A stretch of DNA of 64,000 nucleotides from Nitrospira sp. (GCA_024998565.1 JACOEM010000010.1:1-64000), one strand, 5' to 3'. Positions 19,232 through 29,155 are shown, counted from the first letter of the stretch. Notes: a model not told the origin generated them from the letters alone. Numbers and translations are program-made.

Positions 19232-19753
19232 ATGAGCGCCTCACCCTCGATCGATCTGGAACGGTTGTTTCACGAGCATCAGCGCGATCTCCTGGCCATG
19301 CTTCGGCGCATGGTGGGATGCCAGGAAACCGCGGCCGATCTGGCTCAGGAAGCGTATATTCGTCTCGCCGATGTTCCCACATCGCAGATCATTGCGTCCC
19401 CACGCGCATTCCTGTTTCGGACTGCCACGAATCTCGCGTTGGACCATTTCAGGAAACAGAAATTCCGCGGCCAGCGGCACACGTCACTGGAAGAGGCCGA
19501 ACAGGTTCCCACCGGCACACGACCGGTCGATGCCCAGGCGCATGACAGGCAATTGGTCGCGACGCTTGAGAAGGCGCTCTCCTCCCTCCCGGACCGCACC
19601 CGGGCTATCTTTGCCATGCGGCGGGTGTACGGGTATTCCTACCAGGAAATTGCGGCGCAATTGGGGATGTCTGAACGCGCCGTCGAAAAGCAGCTCGTCA
19701 AAGCGATGACCTGCTGTCAGGAAGCGCTTCGTTCCAAAGATCTGCAGGCCTGA
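19232..19753 (+). CDS. ECF sigma factor, FecI-like
   Basis: This 173-residue sigma-70 family protein has region 2 (FHEHQRDLLAMLRRMVG, ETAADLAQEAYIRLAD, AFLFRTATNLALDHFRKQK) and region 4 (LPDRTRAIFAMRRVYGYSYQEIAAQLGMSERAVEKQLVKAM). This is the iron-starvation FecI class, normally held by a FecR-type protein and released when a TonB receptor is occupied. The two following genes are exactly such partners. ATG 19232 is selected by family length; its ribosome-binding site is weak, and the frame extends to 19187. Confidence 0.9.
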   Translation: MSASPSIDLERLFHEHQRDLLAMLRRMVGCQETAADLAQEAYIRLADVPTSQIIASPRAFLFRTATNLALDHFRKQKFRGQRHTSLEEAEQVPTGTRPVDAQAHDRQLVATLEKALSSLPDRTRAIFAMRRVYGYSYQEIAAQLGMSERAVEKQLVKAMTCCQEALRSKDLQA

Positions 19754-19856
19754 TGGGGGTGAGGGGGAAAAGAGCGAGCTGACACGTCGGACATATGAGA
19801 CTATAGTGCGTCGATCGCTCGCATGTTCCCGGTTTGCCGAGCCGCCATGGGCCACC

Positions 19857-20855
19857 ATGTCACCTGAAGACCATCGTTCGCCGGGGCCGTCCGTGCCCCA
19901 ACCGTCTGATTCGCAACTGATGAAGGAAGCGACTGCCTGGTTTATGCGTCAGGCGGCCGACGATTTTTCCGGCGCCGAGCGCCGCCGGTTGGATGCGTGG
20001 CGCGCGCAAAGTCCGGCGCACGCGCGCGCCTACCACCAGGTTCAGATGCTGTGGGATGCACCGGAATTGCAACAGGCCGCGGTCCGGAATGTGGCCGGTG
20101 ATACGATCGATGCGTTACGTCGGCAGGCGCATCATTCTTGGCGCAGGGGACGCATGGCGGCTGCAGCCGTCTTCTTGCTCGTCGGCATGGCTCTCTGGAG
20201 CGATGCGGTATTGATCTGGCTCACATCCGACTATTCAACGGGAATCGGAGAACAGCGGGTCGTGACCCTTCCGGATCGATCGGTCGTGATCTTAAATACG
20301 GACAGCTCAATCGCGGTGCGGTATGAGTCCGGTCGTCGGCACGTGGAATTGTTGCGGGGAGAGGCGTCCTTTGCCGTTCAACCCGATCCGGAACGGCCGT
20401 TTACGGTTGAGAGCCGCGGAATCGCCACGACGGCCGTCGGCACCCAATTTTTGGTCAAGGATCGCAAGACAGACGTACAAGTCACCGTGTTGAGCGGTTC
20501 GGTCCTGGTGACCGACGGGAAGAGACGATCGGATCAGGCCGTTCGTTTGGCTGCCGGCGACCAGGTGTCCGTCGGGCCGCAAGGCGCAGGCGGGGTCGAT
20601 CGCGTGGATACGGCTGCCGTTGCCGCATGGATGCAGGGTCGTCTGGTGTTCGTCCGCACTCCCCTGGCTGATGTCGTTCACGATCTGGCGCGCTACCATC
20701 GCGGGTACATCGTCATCTGGAATCCCGCCCTGCAATCGCTCCCGATCACCGGGATCTATAATCTGTCCGATCCTTCTCATGTCTTCACCACTCTGGCGGA
20801 CACGCTGCCCATTCGTATGGTTCGGCTCACGGACCATCTGATCGTCATTCGCTAG
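19857..20855 (+). CDS. FecR-family anti-sigma regulator
   Basis: The 332-residue protein has the FecR arrangement. A cytoplasmic DUF4880 segment (EATAWFMRQAADDFSGAERRRLDAWRAQSPAHARAY) binds the sigma factor. One membrane span follows (AAAAVFLLVGMALWSDAVLIWL), then a periplasmic FecR domain (VTLPDRSVVILNTDSSIAVRYE, LRGEASFAV, VGTQFLV, VLSGSVLV) and a C-terminal STN-like part. It should sense the TonB receptor and control the adjacent sigma factor. GTG 19806 is an alternative start; neither has a good ribosome-binding site. Its TAG stop opens the dispersed repeat that follows. Confidence 0.9.
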   Translation: MSPEDHRSPGPSVPQPSDSQLMKEATAWFMRQAADDFSGAERRRLDAWRAQSPAHARAYHQVQMLWDAPELQQAAVRNVAGDTIDALRRQAHHSWRRGRMAAAAVFLLVGMALWSDAVLIWLTSDYSTGIGEQRVVTLPDRSVVILNTDSSIAVRYESGRRHVELLRGEASFAVQPDPERPFTVESRGIATTAVGTQFLVKDRKTDVQVTVLSGSVLVTDGKRRSDQAVRLAAGDQVSVGPQGAGGVDRVDTAAVAAWMQGRLVFVRTPLADVVHDLARYHRGYIVIWNPALQSLPITGIYNLSDPSHVFTTLADTLPIRMVRLTDHLIVIR

Positions 20856-20966
20856 CCGGCTGTTGCCAAAGGCCGCCGGCGCCGTTCTCGCGTTGCTCAC
20901 TCCTTCGACCTACCGGAACAGTTCGCCTCAGTCGTTCGCTCGCTGCGGCCTTGCCGGACGGCCTCA
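20853..20966. repeat. Dispersed intergenic repeat copy, starting at a stop codon
   Basis: The stop codon of the FecR gene begins TAGCCGGCTGTTGCC, close to the end sequence TAACAGGCTCTTG at 41552 and to the terminal repeats of the element at 34354-34616. AAAGGCCGCCGGCGCCGTTCTCGC and then GCGGCCTTGCCGGACGGCC follow, both found in near-identical form in the 34354 copy. I interpret it as a copy of one intergenic repeat family. The remainder to 21138 shows no gene or riboswitch I recognise. Confidence 0.55.
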
Positions 20967-21138
20967 ACACACTGCTTGCGTCCCGTTCTGATTTTCCATC
21001 CCTGCAGCGAATAAATCCGTTTCCCTTTTCATTCTGCCGGGGGGATTTTCTCTTTGTCATACGTCCAGGCACAGGGAGAACACCACGATCGAGGAAACGG
21101 ACTCCCCAATCCTTGATAGTCCACCGATGGAGGTTTGA

Positions 21139-23637
21139 ATGCGGAACAGTGCCTGCTGCCGACGCCGGTCTATGCTCGCATGGAATCGATGGCGTGACGT
21201 CCTTTTCACCATGAATCTGCGGATCCTGCTCCTTCTCATCATGTTGGTATTCACTTCCGCGGGTGTCGATCACGCATCCGCGCAGGGCGAAGGTACGAAT
21301 GCCGGCGCGGAGCCCAGACCGAAAATCCACTATCAGATTTCTCCGCAGCCCTTGAACAGGGCGTTGCGAGACTTTGCGTTGACTTCCGGGTTGCAAGTCA
21401 GCTTTCCGGACGATATGGCACTCGGACACACGTCGGCCGAGGTGGCTGGGTCCTATACGCCCGAAGAGGCTCTGTCGGAATTGCTGGCAGGCAGCGGACT
21501 CTCGTTCCGGTTTACCAGCGTCGATACGGTGACGTTGGAGCGGGCACAGCCCTCCGGCATGTCCCAGGCACCGGCAGGAGAAGATCGCCATGCTGCCCCT
21601 GCGTCGGGTCACACCAGATCGGCGACATCCTCATCCAGCGTCAAGCCCGTGGTCGTCCCGGAAATCGTGGTCAAAGATGTGCATGAACGGAACGAGCCGG
21701 ACCAGGAACTGGTGAAGGACATCGCCGGAACGGTGAATGTTGTGACACGCGAAGAAATCCAGCGAGCCAGACCCAAAAACGCGGACGAAATGTTGCGACG
21801 GGTTCCCGGTGTCAACGTCTTGGATGAATATGGCCAGGGGTTACGACCGAACATTGGAATACGGGGCATGGATCCCCGGCGCAGCAAAAATATTCTGCTG
21901 ATGTTGGACGATATCCCCATCCAACCGGCCCTCTTTGGAGATGCGTCGACGTACTACATGGTGCCGATCGAACGCATCGATCATATCGAGGTGATTAAGG
22001 GCGGAGCTACGGTCCTCTATTCGCCGAATACTCAGGGCGGCCTGATTAACTTCATTCAGAAGCGGATTCCCACGACGCCGACCTTCTCCACCACGAATAC
22101 GTTCGGCAGTTTCAACCTGTTTCAATCGGACACGCAGTACGGCGGTTACTTCGGAAATTTCGGGGCGCAGCTCGGATATGTCCGGCGCCAATCGGACGGC
22201 TTCAGAGACCGCAGCAAATCACAGTTGGACGATTTCACGATGCGATTCGAAGCCAATCCGGATGACAGAACCCGCATTACGACCAACATCTCCTGGTATG
22301 ACGAAACGACGCAGACACCGGGAAGTCTCACGCCGACGCAATATCGAAACGACCGCACGCTGGCGGGGAAGCCGCAGGATGAATTCAAAGGACAGCGGGG
22401 AGCAATAGACGTGACGGCAAGTCGGGAGATCGACGCCCACAATACGGCTAAGATCATCGTGTACGGCAACGTGTTCGAACGGAATTGGTATATCCAGGAT
22501 CAAGCCGCGAATGGCACGCTGCTTTCCAGCAGTACGAATTTTTTGCGCAAGTTCAATGTCTTCGGCGTGATGCCGCAGCATCAGTTCAAATTCTCACTGT
22601 TTGGATTGGATCAAAAAATCACGTCCGGCGTTCGGTACCACGCGGAGCGGCTCACCGACATCACCGGGATCGGCACAGCCGGTTCGAAGATCAGCCGTAC
22701 GACTAATAATGCCGATCTGGAGTCGGTAGCCTATGCGGCCTATACGGAGACCGCCATCCGGTTGACCGAAGCCCTCACCATTTCCCCCGGCATCCGGTGG
22801 GAGCAGGTCAATCAAAGCCGCGAGACGATGAATGCCGTTCCGCCTGTGGGTGGGAATTTCAAGAGCTACAAGACGACTCAGGGGCTGATCTACGGGACGG
22901 GGGTGAAGTACCAACTCACTCCGGACAGCCTGTTGTTCGGGCATGTGCACACCACATTCCGGCCGCCCACCTTCGCGAATGCGGTCGATCCGACGAGCGG
23001 AACCACACAAGACCTCTCGGCGGAACGCGCGTTGAGTTCGGATATCGGTGTCCGCTCGAATATCCTGCCCGGCGTGAGTGCGGAAGTCGCCCTGTTTCGA
23101 ACCGAATTCAGCAACCAGATCGTGCAGCAGGGCAGCCAGTTCGTCAACGCCGGCAAAACATTGATGGAAGGAGTCGAGAGTACCGTCAGTCTCGATTGGG
23201 GCGAGATCGTCCGCCCATTGCAAGGCTTCGTCACCAGGGGCAGCATCACGCTTTTGCGGCCGAAATCGCTGTTCGGATCGACAGACGGGAAAGACCTTCC
23301 CTATGCCCCGCGTATGACGTTCTACGGATTGGTGGGCTATTACCACCCGACCGGTGCTTCGATCGAGGCCGATGCCCTGTTCGTTGCCCAGCAATTCACC
23401 GATGGCGTAAATACGCAAACGGAAAATGCTCTCGGCACCACAGGCGCGATCCCGTCCTACACCATCTGGAACCTCAGGCTCAATTATGCGCCGCCCAAGG
23501 CTCGATGGGCGGTCTTCGCCGGCGTGCGCAACCTCAGCGACGAATCGTTTATCGCGCAACGAACGACCGGCAGTTTCATCGGCATTCAGCCCGGAGAAAT
23601 CCGGAACTTTTACGGCGGCGTGTCATGGCGATTCTAA
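21139..23637 (+). CDS. TonB-dependent outer-membrane receptor with STN domain
   Basis: The protein is 832 residues. A long signal sequence (basic start, then LRILLLLIMLVFTSAG) precedes an STN signalling domain (PLNRALRDFALTSGLQVSF, PEEALSELLAGSGL) at about 60-140, which contacts the FecR-type protein. The plug follows (DIAGTVNVVTREEIQRARP, LRRVPGVNVLDE, GIRGMDPRRSKNILLMLDDIP, VIKGGATVLYSPNTQGGLINF), then a 22-strand barrel ending in WRF. It resembles FecA-type ferric-chelate receptors, but the ligand cannot be read. ATG 21139 has GGAGG five bases upstream; an ATG at 21211 is closer to the hydrophobic core. Confidence 0.92.
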   Translation: MRNSACCRRRSMLAWNRWRDVLFTMNLRILLLLIMLVFTSAGVDHASAQGEGTNAGAEPRPKIHYQISPQPLNRALRDFALTSGLQVSFPDDMALGHTSAEVAGSYTPEEALSELLAGSGLSFRFTSVDTVTLERAQPSGMSQAPAGEDRHAAPASGHTRSATSSSSVKPVVVPEIVVKDVHERNEPDQELVKDIAGTVNVVTREEIQRARPKNADEMLRRVPGVNVLDEYGQGLRPNIGIRGMDPRRSKNILLMLDDIPIQPALFGDASTYYMVPIERIDHIEVIKGGATVLYSPNTQGGLINFIQKRIPTTPTFSTTNTFGSFNLFQSDTQYGGYFGNFGAQLGYVRRQSDGFRDRSKSQLDDFTMRFEANPDDRTRITTNISWYDETTQTPGSLTPTQYRNDRTLAGKPQDEFKGQRGAIDVTASREIDAHNTAKIIVYGNVFERNWYIQDQAANGTLLSSSTNFLRKFNVFGVMPQHQFKFSLFGLDQKITSGVRYHAERLTDITGIGTAGSKISRTTNNADLESVAYAAYTETAIRLTEALTISPGIRWEQVNQSRETMNAVPPVGGNFKSYKTTQGLIYGTGVKYQLTPDSLLFGHVHTTFRPPTFANAVDPTSGTTQDLSAERALSSDIGVRSNILPGVSAEVALFRTEFSNQIVQQGSQFVNAGKTLMEGVESTVSLDWGEIVRPLQGFVTRGSITLLRPKSLFGSTDGKDLPYAPRMTFYGLVGYYHPTGASIEADALFVAQQFTDGVNTQTENALGTTGAIPSYTIWNLRLNYAPPKARWAVFAGVRNLSDESFIAQRTTGSFIGIQPGEIRNFYGGVSWRF

Positions 23638-23687
23638 CGAGTAGGGGCAGTGCCCTCCGGGGACTCTCTATATAAGGAGTGTTGACG

Positions 23688-24497
23688 ATGAACAGGAGAA
23701 GTTGTGCAGTCGGACTGTGGAGCGCGATGGTGCTGTCTGTTCTTGCGGGGCCTTCTTTGGCCGGGGCCCATTTCGTGTGGGTCGAGGCCGACGCCATCGC
23801 GCCGGCTGAAACCGGTCAGCCGCTCAAGATCTATTTCGGCGAATACAGCGAGTTTCTACGGGAGGAACGCGGTGGGCGTCTGGATTCGATCGACGGAGTC
23901 ACGCTACGTGTGCAGGACTCCAGGCAGGGTACGACTGAAGTGGCTCTGACCAAACAGGTCAATCACTTTGCCGGGGCGCTGCCGTCGTGTCTGCCCGGCC
24001 GGAATGCGGTGGTGGCGCAGCAGGCGCAGGCCCCGGTTCAGGATTTACGCAAACACGACATCGGCCTCGTCAAACCGATGTTTTATGCGCGGACCTATTT
24101 CATGTGCATGGAAGAGGGCCGTCTCAACGAGCATGAACGGGATCAGGCCGCGCCAATGGCCCTCGACATGATTCCCCTGACCAAGGGACTGAATCTGGCG
24201 ACCGGGCGAGTCAGCCATGTACCGGGCGGTGAAATCGTCGTCAAGGGCTTCTTCAAGGGGCAACCCCTTCCGAATACGACGATCTTGGTCCATGCGCCCA
24301 TCGGGTGGGACAAGGAATTAAAAACGGATGGGGAAGGAATTGTGGCCTTCACAGCGCTCTGGCCGGGACGGTATGTCCTGGAATTGATTCACGTCGAAAA
24401 AACGCCGGGTGAATTTCAGGGGAAGCCGTACGAGGCGCTTCGGCATCGGAGCACCTTGGCGATTCAGGTGCGGGCTGAGCGTTCAGGGGAGAAATAG
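23688..24497 (+). CDS. DUF4198-type periplasmic protein
   Basis: The 269-residue protein has a signal peptide (LWSAMVLSVLAGPSLAGAH) directly followed by HFVWVEAD, the N-terminal start typical of DUF4198 proteins, where an exposed histidine is often linked to nickel, cobalt or other metal uptake. A carboxypeptidase-regulatory-like beta domain closes the protein (GGEIVVKGFFKGQPLPNTTILVHAP and GRYVLELIHVE). AAGGAG lies nine bases before the ATG. Position directly after a TonB receptor and before a PepSY protein suggests a role in metal handling in the periplasm. Confidence 0.8.
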   Translation: MNRRSCAVGLWSAMVLSVLAGPSLAGAHFVWVEADAIAPAETGQPLKIYFGEYSEFLREERGGRLDSIDGVTLRVQDSRQGTTEVALTKQVNHFAGALPSCLPGRNAVVAQQAQAPVQDLRKHDIGLVKPMFYARTYFMCMEEGRLNEHERDQAAPMALDMIPLTKGLNLATGRVSHVPGGEIVVKGFFKGQPLPNTTILVHAPIGWDKELKTDGEGIVAFTALWPGRYVLELIHVEKTPGEFQGKPYEALRHRSTLAIQVRAERSGEK

Positions 24498-25301
24498 ATG
24501 GGCCGCGGGGCGGCTGAGCGGATCGTCAGGCGGGCGCATCGATGGCTCGGCATAGGGGCGCTTGGTTTTCTCCTGTTGTCCGTCGTGACGGGACTGCTCT
24601 GGGCGGATGCGAAGTTTCTCTATTGGGATGAGCACTATAAGGAAAAGGTGCGACCGCTCACGGGGCCGCCGGTGGATTCCGCGACACTGCCGCTCGACCG
24701 GGCGCTGGTCCTGGCGAAAGAGGCGGTGGGAGGTCGCGCGCTGGTCGAGCAGGCCACGTTGCGCACCGACTTTGGCCGGCTTTTCTATGATGTGAAGCTC
24801 CGGGGGCAAGGCGGCTCGACGACTGTGCTGTTGGATGCCCTGAGCGGCGAGCGCCTGTCTCCGATTACGGAGGACCTGGCTCCGGCCATTGCCATGCAAT
24901 ACGTGCGTCCACCGGCCGCCGTTACGGGCGTGGAAATGGAACGGTACACGCCCAGGAAGAAAAAGCGCGCCTACGATGCCGTGCGTGTCCGGTTCGATGA
25001 TGCTGAGGCCACGGAGATTGTGCTGGACCGGCAGACCGGTGAAATCCTTGAGGATGAGGGCCGTTGGCGGAAAGTGCATTTTGCCGTGATGCAATTGCAC
25101 CAGCTGAATTTTTTCGGCTTCGAGAAAACCCTGCTCAATATTCCCGGGGTGCCGATCCTGCTGATGAGTCTGTCCGGGCTGTTCTTGTGGGGATTCCATC
25201 GTGCCAGGGCCAGGCGGGCCAGGCAGGCGGCTGTCGCTGGCCTGGCGGCCGCGGTGCCGTCACGATTGCCGGCGACATCCGAGGAAACCACGCGCGCCTG
25301 A
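24498..25301 (+). CDS. PepSY-associated membrane protein
   Basis: The 267-residue protein has an N-terminal membrane helix (WLGIGALGFLLLSVVTGLLWADAKFL) with the RRAHRWLG start typical of the PepSY_TM group, a periplasmic part with two PepSY-like repeats (LDRALVLAKEAVGG; EIVLDRQTGEILEDEGRW) and a C-terminal helix (LNIPGVPILLMSLSGLFLWGFH). Such proteins accompany TonB receptors and are thought to help reduce or release imported ferric chelates. The start codon directly abuts the stop of the DUF4198 gene, so they are one transcription unit. Confidence 0.82.
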   Translation: MGRGAAERIVRRAHRWLGIGALGFLLLSVVTGLLWADAKFLYWDEHYKEKVRPLTGPPVDSATLPLDRALVLAKEAVGGRALVEQATLRTDFGRLFYDVKLRGQGGSTTVLLDALSGERLSPITEDLAPAIAMQYVRPPAAVTGVEMERYTPRKKKRAYDAVRVRFDDAEATEIVLDRQTGEILEDEGRWRKVHFAVMQLHQLNFFGFEKTLLNIPGVPILLMSLSGLFLWGFHRARARRARQAAVAGLAAAVPSRLPATSEETTRA

Positions 25302-25376
25302 CAGGGTTGGCGCCGGAGCGAGGTGCTGTGGCGTTTTCTTTCGCCCGTTGTTTACAATGTCACGCAGGAGGCCGGC

Positions 25377-27410
25377 GTGACGATTCGCACCATCAAAGGC
25401 CGCATTGTGCTCGCCATCGTGCTGGTGGGCTGTATCCCGCTGGTGATCGGCCTGGTGCTGGCGTCGATGTCCGGCATGCGCTCCCTCCGTGATGTGATCG
25501 GCGGAAATTTTCAGGCAATTGCCGAACAGGCCGCCGACCGTTTGACCATGCTCGTTCAGGGTGAAGTCCAGGGAGTGCGGTTGCTCGCCTCAGCCCCCTT
25601 GCGGGTTCGCCAGCCGGTCGAGGCCGCCAACCTGTCGTACAAAGGCGAGTGGGCCGATACGCAGCGGCTGATTCAGGAACGCGCGGGGGAGTGGGAGAAG
25701 GGGCATGACAGCGCCGCCGGCCTGCTGAATTCTGAATTGTCCCGCTTCCTGCTGGAGACCAAAGTCCGCGACGGCGACAAGATGGTGGGGCTGTTGATCA
25801 CCGACCGCTATGGGGCGCTGGTCGCAGCCAGCTCGGAACCGGACCATTATTTCCTGAGCCAGGAACCCTGGTGGGAGGCCTTGCAGGCCGGAGGCCTGGA
25901 CCGGGTCTACGTCAGCGGGTTGATCCCCGGACAGGAAGGATCCTTTCGCTCGCCGGAAGAAACCATCGATATCGCGGTCCCCATCCTGGACGACCATCAG
26001 CATGCAGTCATCGGCGCCATCAAGGCGTCCTACCGGTTCGATTCCCTCTTCGCGATGATCAAAGAGATCCGCATCGGGCAGACCGGCCATGCCATGTTGT
26101 TCGATGCCGCGGGTCAGCCGCTCGTCTGTCCTATCCTTCCCCGACGTGCGCATCGGATTCCCAGTCAATTGATGGCCATGATCGTCTCGTCGAATCCCGG
26201 CTGGGGCATTGCCGAGGACGACGGCCATGGTGCGACCGATACGGTGGTGGGGTATGCGCCCGTGACGGGGCTGAGCCTGCCGGATAACTCCTGGCACGTC
26301 TTCGTGCGGCAGCAACCGGAGGAAACCTATGCGCCGATTCGCGACCAGCTGCGGAACCTCGCGTTGATCGGTGTGGTCATGTTGTGTCTGCTCTGGGCCA
26401 TGGGGCGGTATGTGGCGGCACGGATCGCCCGCCCGATCCAGGTGTTGAAATCGGGTGTGGAAGCCATCAGCCAGGGCACGTACGATGGTCCGCTCGACAT
26501 CAAGACAGGAGATGAGTTCGAGGAACTCGCCGTGGCCGTGCACCGGATGGCGGACCGGCTGCAATCCTCGCGAACCGAACTGGAATCGCTGAACGCGGAG
26601 CTGGTGCATCGGGTGGAGGAGAAGACGGCGGAAATTACCCGCCAGATGCGGAAACTGGAATTGTCCGAACGCCTCGCCACGCTGGGCAAAGTCGCCAGCG
26701 GGATCGCCCATGAGATCAATAATCCGCTCGGCATCATTTTGAACCGGATTGAATGCATGGAGGCCGATGCGGCACAGACCGGCGTGCCGGAGGAGGTCGG
26801 ACGGGATCTGGTGACGATCCGCACGCAGGCGGAACGGATCTCCCGGGTTACGCGCAGCATTCTCACCTTCTCCCGCGGGACCGTCTCGATGTTGAAGCCC
26901 CTGGATCTCAATTGCGTGGCGCGCACCTGTGTCGCCATGGCCGGTGAGCGGGTTGCTGCGCTGGCAGTCCGGATTGACGCGCAAGTGGCGCCCGAGTTAT
27001 CACCGGTGATGGGCGATCGCGATCGCCTGGAAACGGTCCTGCTCAATCTGATCAACAATGCCATCGATGCAGTCATCGGCTCAGACAGTCAAGGGATCAT
27101 CACGGTGAGCACTGCGCGGGTGCCGATCGACGGAGACGAGTGGGTGCGAATCAGCGTGTCCGATAACGGGCCCGGTGTGCCGACCGAGATCCTCGATCGC
27201 ATCTTCGATCCGTTCTTTACCACCAAACCGGCCGGCCAAGGGACCGGGCTGGGCCTGTTTCTGAGTTATGGAATTGTCTCGGACCATCGTGGCCGCATTG
27301 AGGTGCGGAACCACGCCGTCGGCGCCGTCTTCGATGTGTATCTGCCTGCGGTGGCATTCGGGAACCGGGTTCATGAGGGAACATCATGGGGATTGCAGGA
27401 AAAATCCTGA
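25377..27410 (+). CDS. Sensor histidine kinase with periplasmic dCache domain
   Basis: The 677-residue protein has a first membrane span ([20 protein letters not shown]), a periplasmic sensor of about 300 residues with the double-Cache pattern ([60 protein letters not shown]), a second span, HAMP ([17 protein letters not shown]), a coiled coil, the phospho-acceptor histidine in [11 protein letters not shown], and the ATPase N, G1 and G2 boxes ([21 protein letters not shown]). GTG 25377 has AGGAGG five bases upstream and is preferred to GTG 25323. Its end overlaps the regulator gene by 25 bases. It is the evident partner of that regulator. Confidence 0.92.
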   Translation: MTIRTIKGRIVLAIVLVGCIPLVIGLVLASMSGMRSLRDVIGGNFQAIAEQAADRLTMLVQGEVQGVRLLASAPLRVRQPVEAANLSYKGEWADTQRLIQERAGEWEKGHDSAAGLLNSELSRFLLETKVRDGDKMVGLLITDRYGALVAASSEPDHYFLSQEPWWEALQAGGLDRVYVSGLIPGQEGSFRSPEETIDIAVPILDDHQHAVIGAIKASYRFDSLFAMIKEIRIGQTGHAMLFDAAGQPLVCPILPRRAHRIPSQLMAMIVSSNPGWGIAEDDGHGATDTVVGYAPVTGLSLPDNSWHVFVRQQPEETYAPIRDQLRNLALIGVVMLCLLWAMGRYVAARIARPIQVLKSGVEAISQGTYDGPLDIKTGDEFEELAVAVHRMADRLQSSRTELESLNAELVHRVEEKTAEITRQMRKLELSERLATLGKVASGIAHEINNPLGIILNRIECMEADAAQTGVPEEVGRDLVTIRTQAERISRVTRSILTFSRGTVSMLKPLDLNCVARTCVAMAGERVAALAVRIDAQVAPELSPVMGDRDRLETVLLNLINNAIDAVIGSDSQGIITVSTARVPIDGDEWVRISVSDNGPGVPTEILDRIFDPFFTTKPAGQGTGLGLFLSYGIVSDHRGRIEVRNHAVGAVFDVYLPAVAFGNRVHEGTSWGLQEKS

Positions 27411-28807
27411 TCGTCGATGACGAACAGGATGCGCTGGAGAATTGCCGCCGGATACTGAGTCGTGTGCCGTATGACTGTCTGACCGAATGTGATCCCGCCC
27501 GTGCGCTCGATGTGATCCAGCGCGAGCGGCCCGGCCTGATCCTCACGGATTTGCGTATGCCCGATCTCGACGGGATTGAGGTCCTGGCGGCAGCCAAACG
27601 GTTCGATCCCTCGGTGCAGGTGGTACTGTTGACGGCCCATGCAACGGTTCAGACTGCGGTCACGTCGATGCGGTATGGCGCCTTCGATTACATTACCAAG
27701 CCGTTTACGAGCGCGGACCTGGTGTCGGTTGCCCGTCGCGCGTTCGGAGAGGATGGGGCGGGGCCTGTCGCCGCGGCCGTCGGTGCGCCCGAGCTTCTGG
27801 ACCCCCCTGAGCAGGCGCGTTCCGGGAAGCGTCCCGGCTTGTCACGAGTTATCGGCGAGAGTTCCGCCATGCACTCGGTGTTCAATCTGATTGAAAAGGT
27901 CGCGCCGACGCATTCCAATGTGCTGGTCTATGGAGAAAGCGGAACAGGAAAAGAGCTCGTGGCGCGTGCCATTCACGATGCCAGCCTGCGAGCGGAACGT
28001 CCCTTCATTCCGGTGGATTGCGTGTCTCTTCCTGATACGCTGCTGGAGTCCGAACTATTCGGCCATGAGAAGGGGGCGTTTACCGGCGCCCATGTCTCGA
28101 AGCCCGGCCTCTTCGAAGTGGCGGCCGGTGGGACGGTGTTCCTCGATGAAGTCAGCGGCATGAGCCAGACCCTGCAGTCGCGTCTGTTGCGGGTGTTGCA
28201 GGAACGGCAGATGCGACGGGTGGGGGGCATTCGGTTTCTGGAGGTGGATGTGCGGGTGATTGCGGCATCCAACCAGGATCTTGAATCGGCCTGCCGCCGG
28301 GGTGAGTTCCGCGAAGATCTCTATTACCGGCTGAACGTCATCCCTATTGTGTTGCCGCCCTTGCGGACTCGCGAGGGGGATATTCTCCTCCTGGCGCGGG
28401 AGTTCCTGCGGCGGTTCATGAAACAGCAGCGGCTGGGCCTGGCGTTTGTGCCGGAGTTGGACTCCTCGGCGTCGGATCTGTTGTGCGGGTACTCCTGGCC
28501 GGGGAATGTACGTGAGCTGCAAAACGTCATTGAGCGCGCCGCAGTGCTGGCCGACGGGCCGGTCATTACGAGTGCGCATTTGCCCGACCGTTTGCGGGAG
28601 TGCGGGGGCGAGGAAGCAGCCTCCGCCGAAGCCGGCTCCTTCAAACATGCCAAGCAGGCAGCCGTGACGAACTTTGAGCGCAGCTTTTTGATCGATCTCC
28701 TCAAGCGTCACGACGGCCACATGGGACGTGCGGCACGGGAATCCGGCGTCGATCGGAAGACGATCGAACGGATGGTGAAGAAACACGGCCTGCGCGAACT
28801 GTTCTAG
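27386..28807 (+). CDS. NtrC-family sigma-54-dependent response regulator
   Basis: This 473-residue protein has three domains. The receiver has the phospho-acceptor aspartate in LILTDLRMPDLDG and KPFTSAD. The AAA+ domain has Walker A GESGTGKE, the sigma-54-contacting loop KGAFTGAH, Walker B GGTVFLDE and the arginine finger region. The Fis-type helix-turn-helix is near the C terminus (GHMGRAARESGVDRKTIERMVKKHG). It activates sigma-54 promoters from upstream sites when phosphorylated. Two matching palindromes and a sigma-54 promoter lie immediately downstream in front of the giant oxidase, its likely target. It is translationally coupled to the kinase. Confidence 0.94.
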   Translation: MGIAGKILIVDDEQDALENCRRILSRVPYDCLTECDPARALDVIQRERPGLILTDLRMPDLDGIEVLAAAKRFDPSVQVVLLTAHATVQTAVTSMRYGAFDYITKPFTSADLVSVARRAFGEDGAGPVAAAVGAPELLDPPEQARSGKRPGLSRVIGESSAMHSVFNLIEKVAPTHSNVLVYGESGTGKELVARAIHDASLRAERPFIPVDCVSLPDTLLESELFGHEKGAFTGAHVSKPGLFEVAAGGTVFLDEVSGMSQTLQSRLLRVLQERQMRRVGGIRFLEVDVRVIAASNQDLESACRRGEFREDLYYRLNVIPIVLPPLRTREGDILLLAREFLRRFMKQQRLGLAFVPELDSSASDLLCGYSWPGNVRELQNVIERAAVLADGPVITSAHLPDRLRECGGEEAASAEAGSFKHAKQAAVTNFERSFLIDLLKRHDGHMGRAARESGVDRKTIERMVKKHGLRELF

Positions 28808-28809
28808 CA

Positions 28810-28899
28810 GGCGTGAAAGGTAAAACGTAAGACGCGAGGCGTGCCCCTTCAGACCTTTCACGTCTTACTCTTTCGTCTTTCGTTTCACGTTTTACCCTT
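28810..28899. repeat. GTGAAAGGT/ACGTTTCAC dispersed repeat cluster
   Basis: Words such as GTGAAAGGT, AAAACGTAAGACG, ACCTTTCACGTCTTAC and GTTTCACGTTTTACCC appear on both strands within 90 bp. The cluster starts next to the stop codon of the regulator gene. It is of the same family as 7479-7551. Complementary words could pair as RNA hairpins and may act as a terminator. Confidence 0.6.
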
Positions 28900-28974
28900 C
28901 GTTCACCGTTTCCAGCCACGCCGTCACCGTGTCCGTTCACGGTGCGGCTGATCACCCTTCATCCACTCTCACCG

Positions 28975-28994
28975 ATGGGGCGTTGATGTCCCAT
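28975..28994. promoter_or_regulatory. Distal putative activator-binding palindrome (UAS1)
   Basis: The left arm ATGGGGCG is identical to the arm of the second site; the right arm TGTCCCAT matches the inverted repeat at six of eight positions, with a four-base centre TTGA. Geometry is the same as at 29066-29085. It lies about 198 bp before the predicted sigma-54 start point, a usual distance for an NtrC-type enhancer. Confidence 0.6.
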
Positions 28995-29065
28995 TGAGAC
29001 AAACTTTTCTGACACGTCACATTCGCTTCTAAATTCAATCTCTTTTCGTTCCACACGCATTTTCG

Positions 29066-29085
29066 ATGGGGCGCCTACGCCCCAT
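29066..29085. promoter_or_regulatory. Proximal putative activator-binding palindrome (UAS2)
   Basis: Perfect 8-bp arms ATGGGGCG and CGCCCCAT enclose CCTA. Its centre is 91 bp from the centre of the distal site and about 107 bp before the predicted sigma-54 start point. The NtrC-type regulator encoded just upstream is the obvious candidate binder. Confidence 0.65.
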
Positions 29086-29155
29086 TCGTGAAAGCGATTG
29101 GCCCTTCGTCTTCTGAAATTACCAAGCAAAGTGCGGTTTTCTTACGCTGATCATC

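Noticed and set aside
20967-21138. Cobalamin or other riboswitch before the TonB receptor
   Set aside because: No B12-box-like sequence or conserved riboswitch core was visible.
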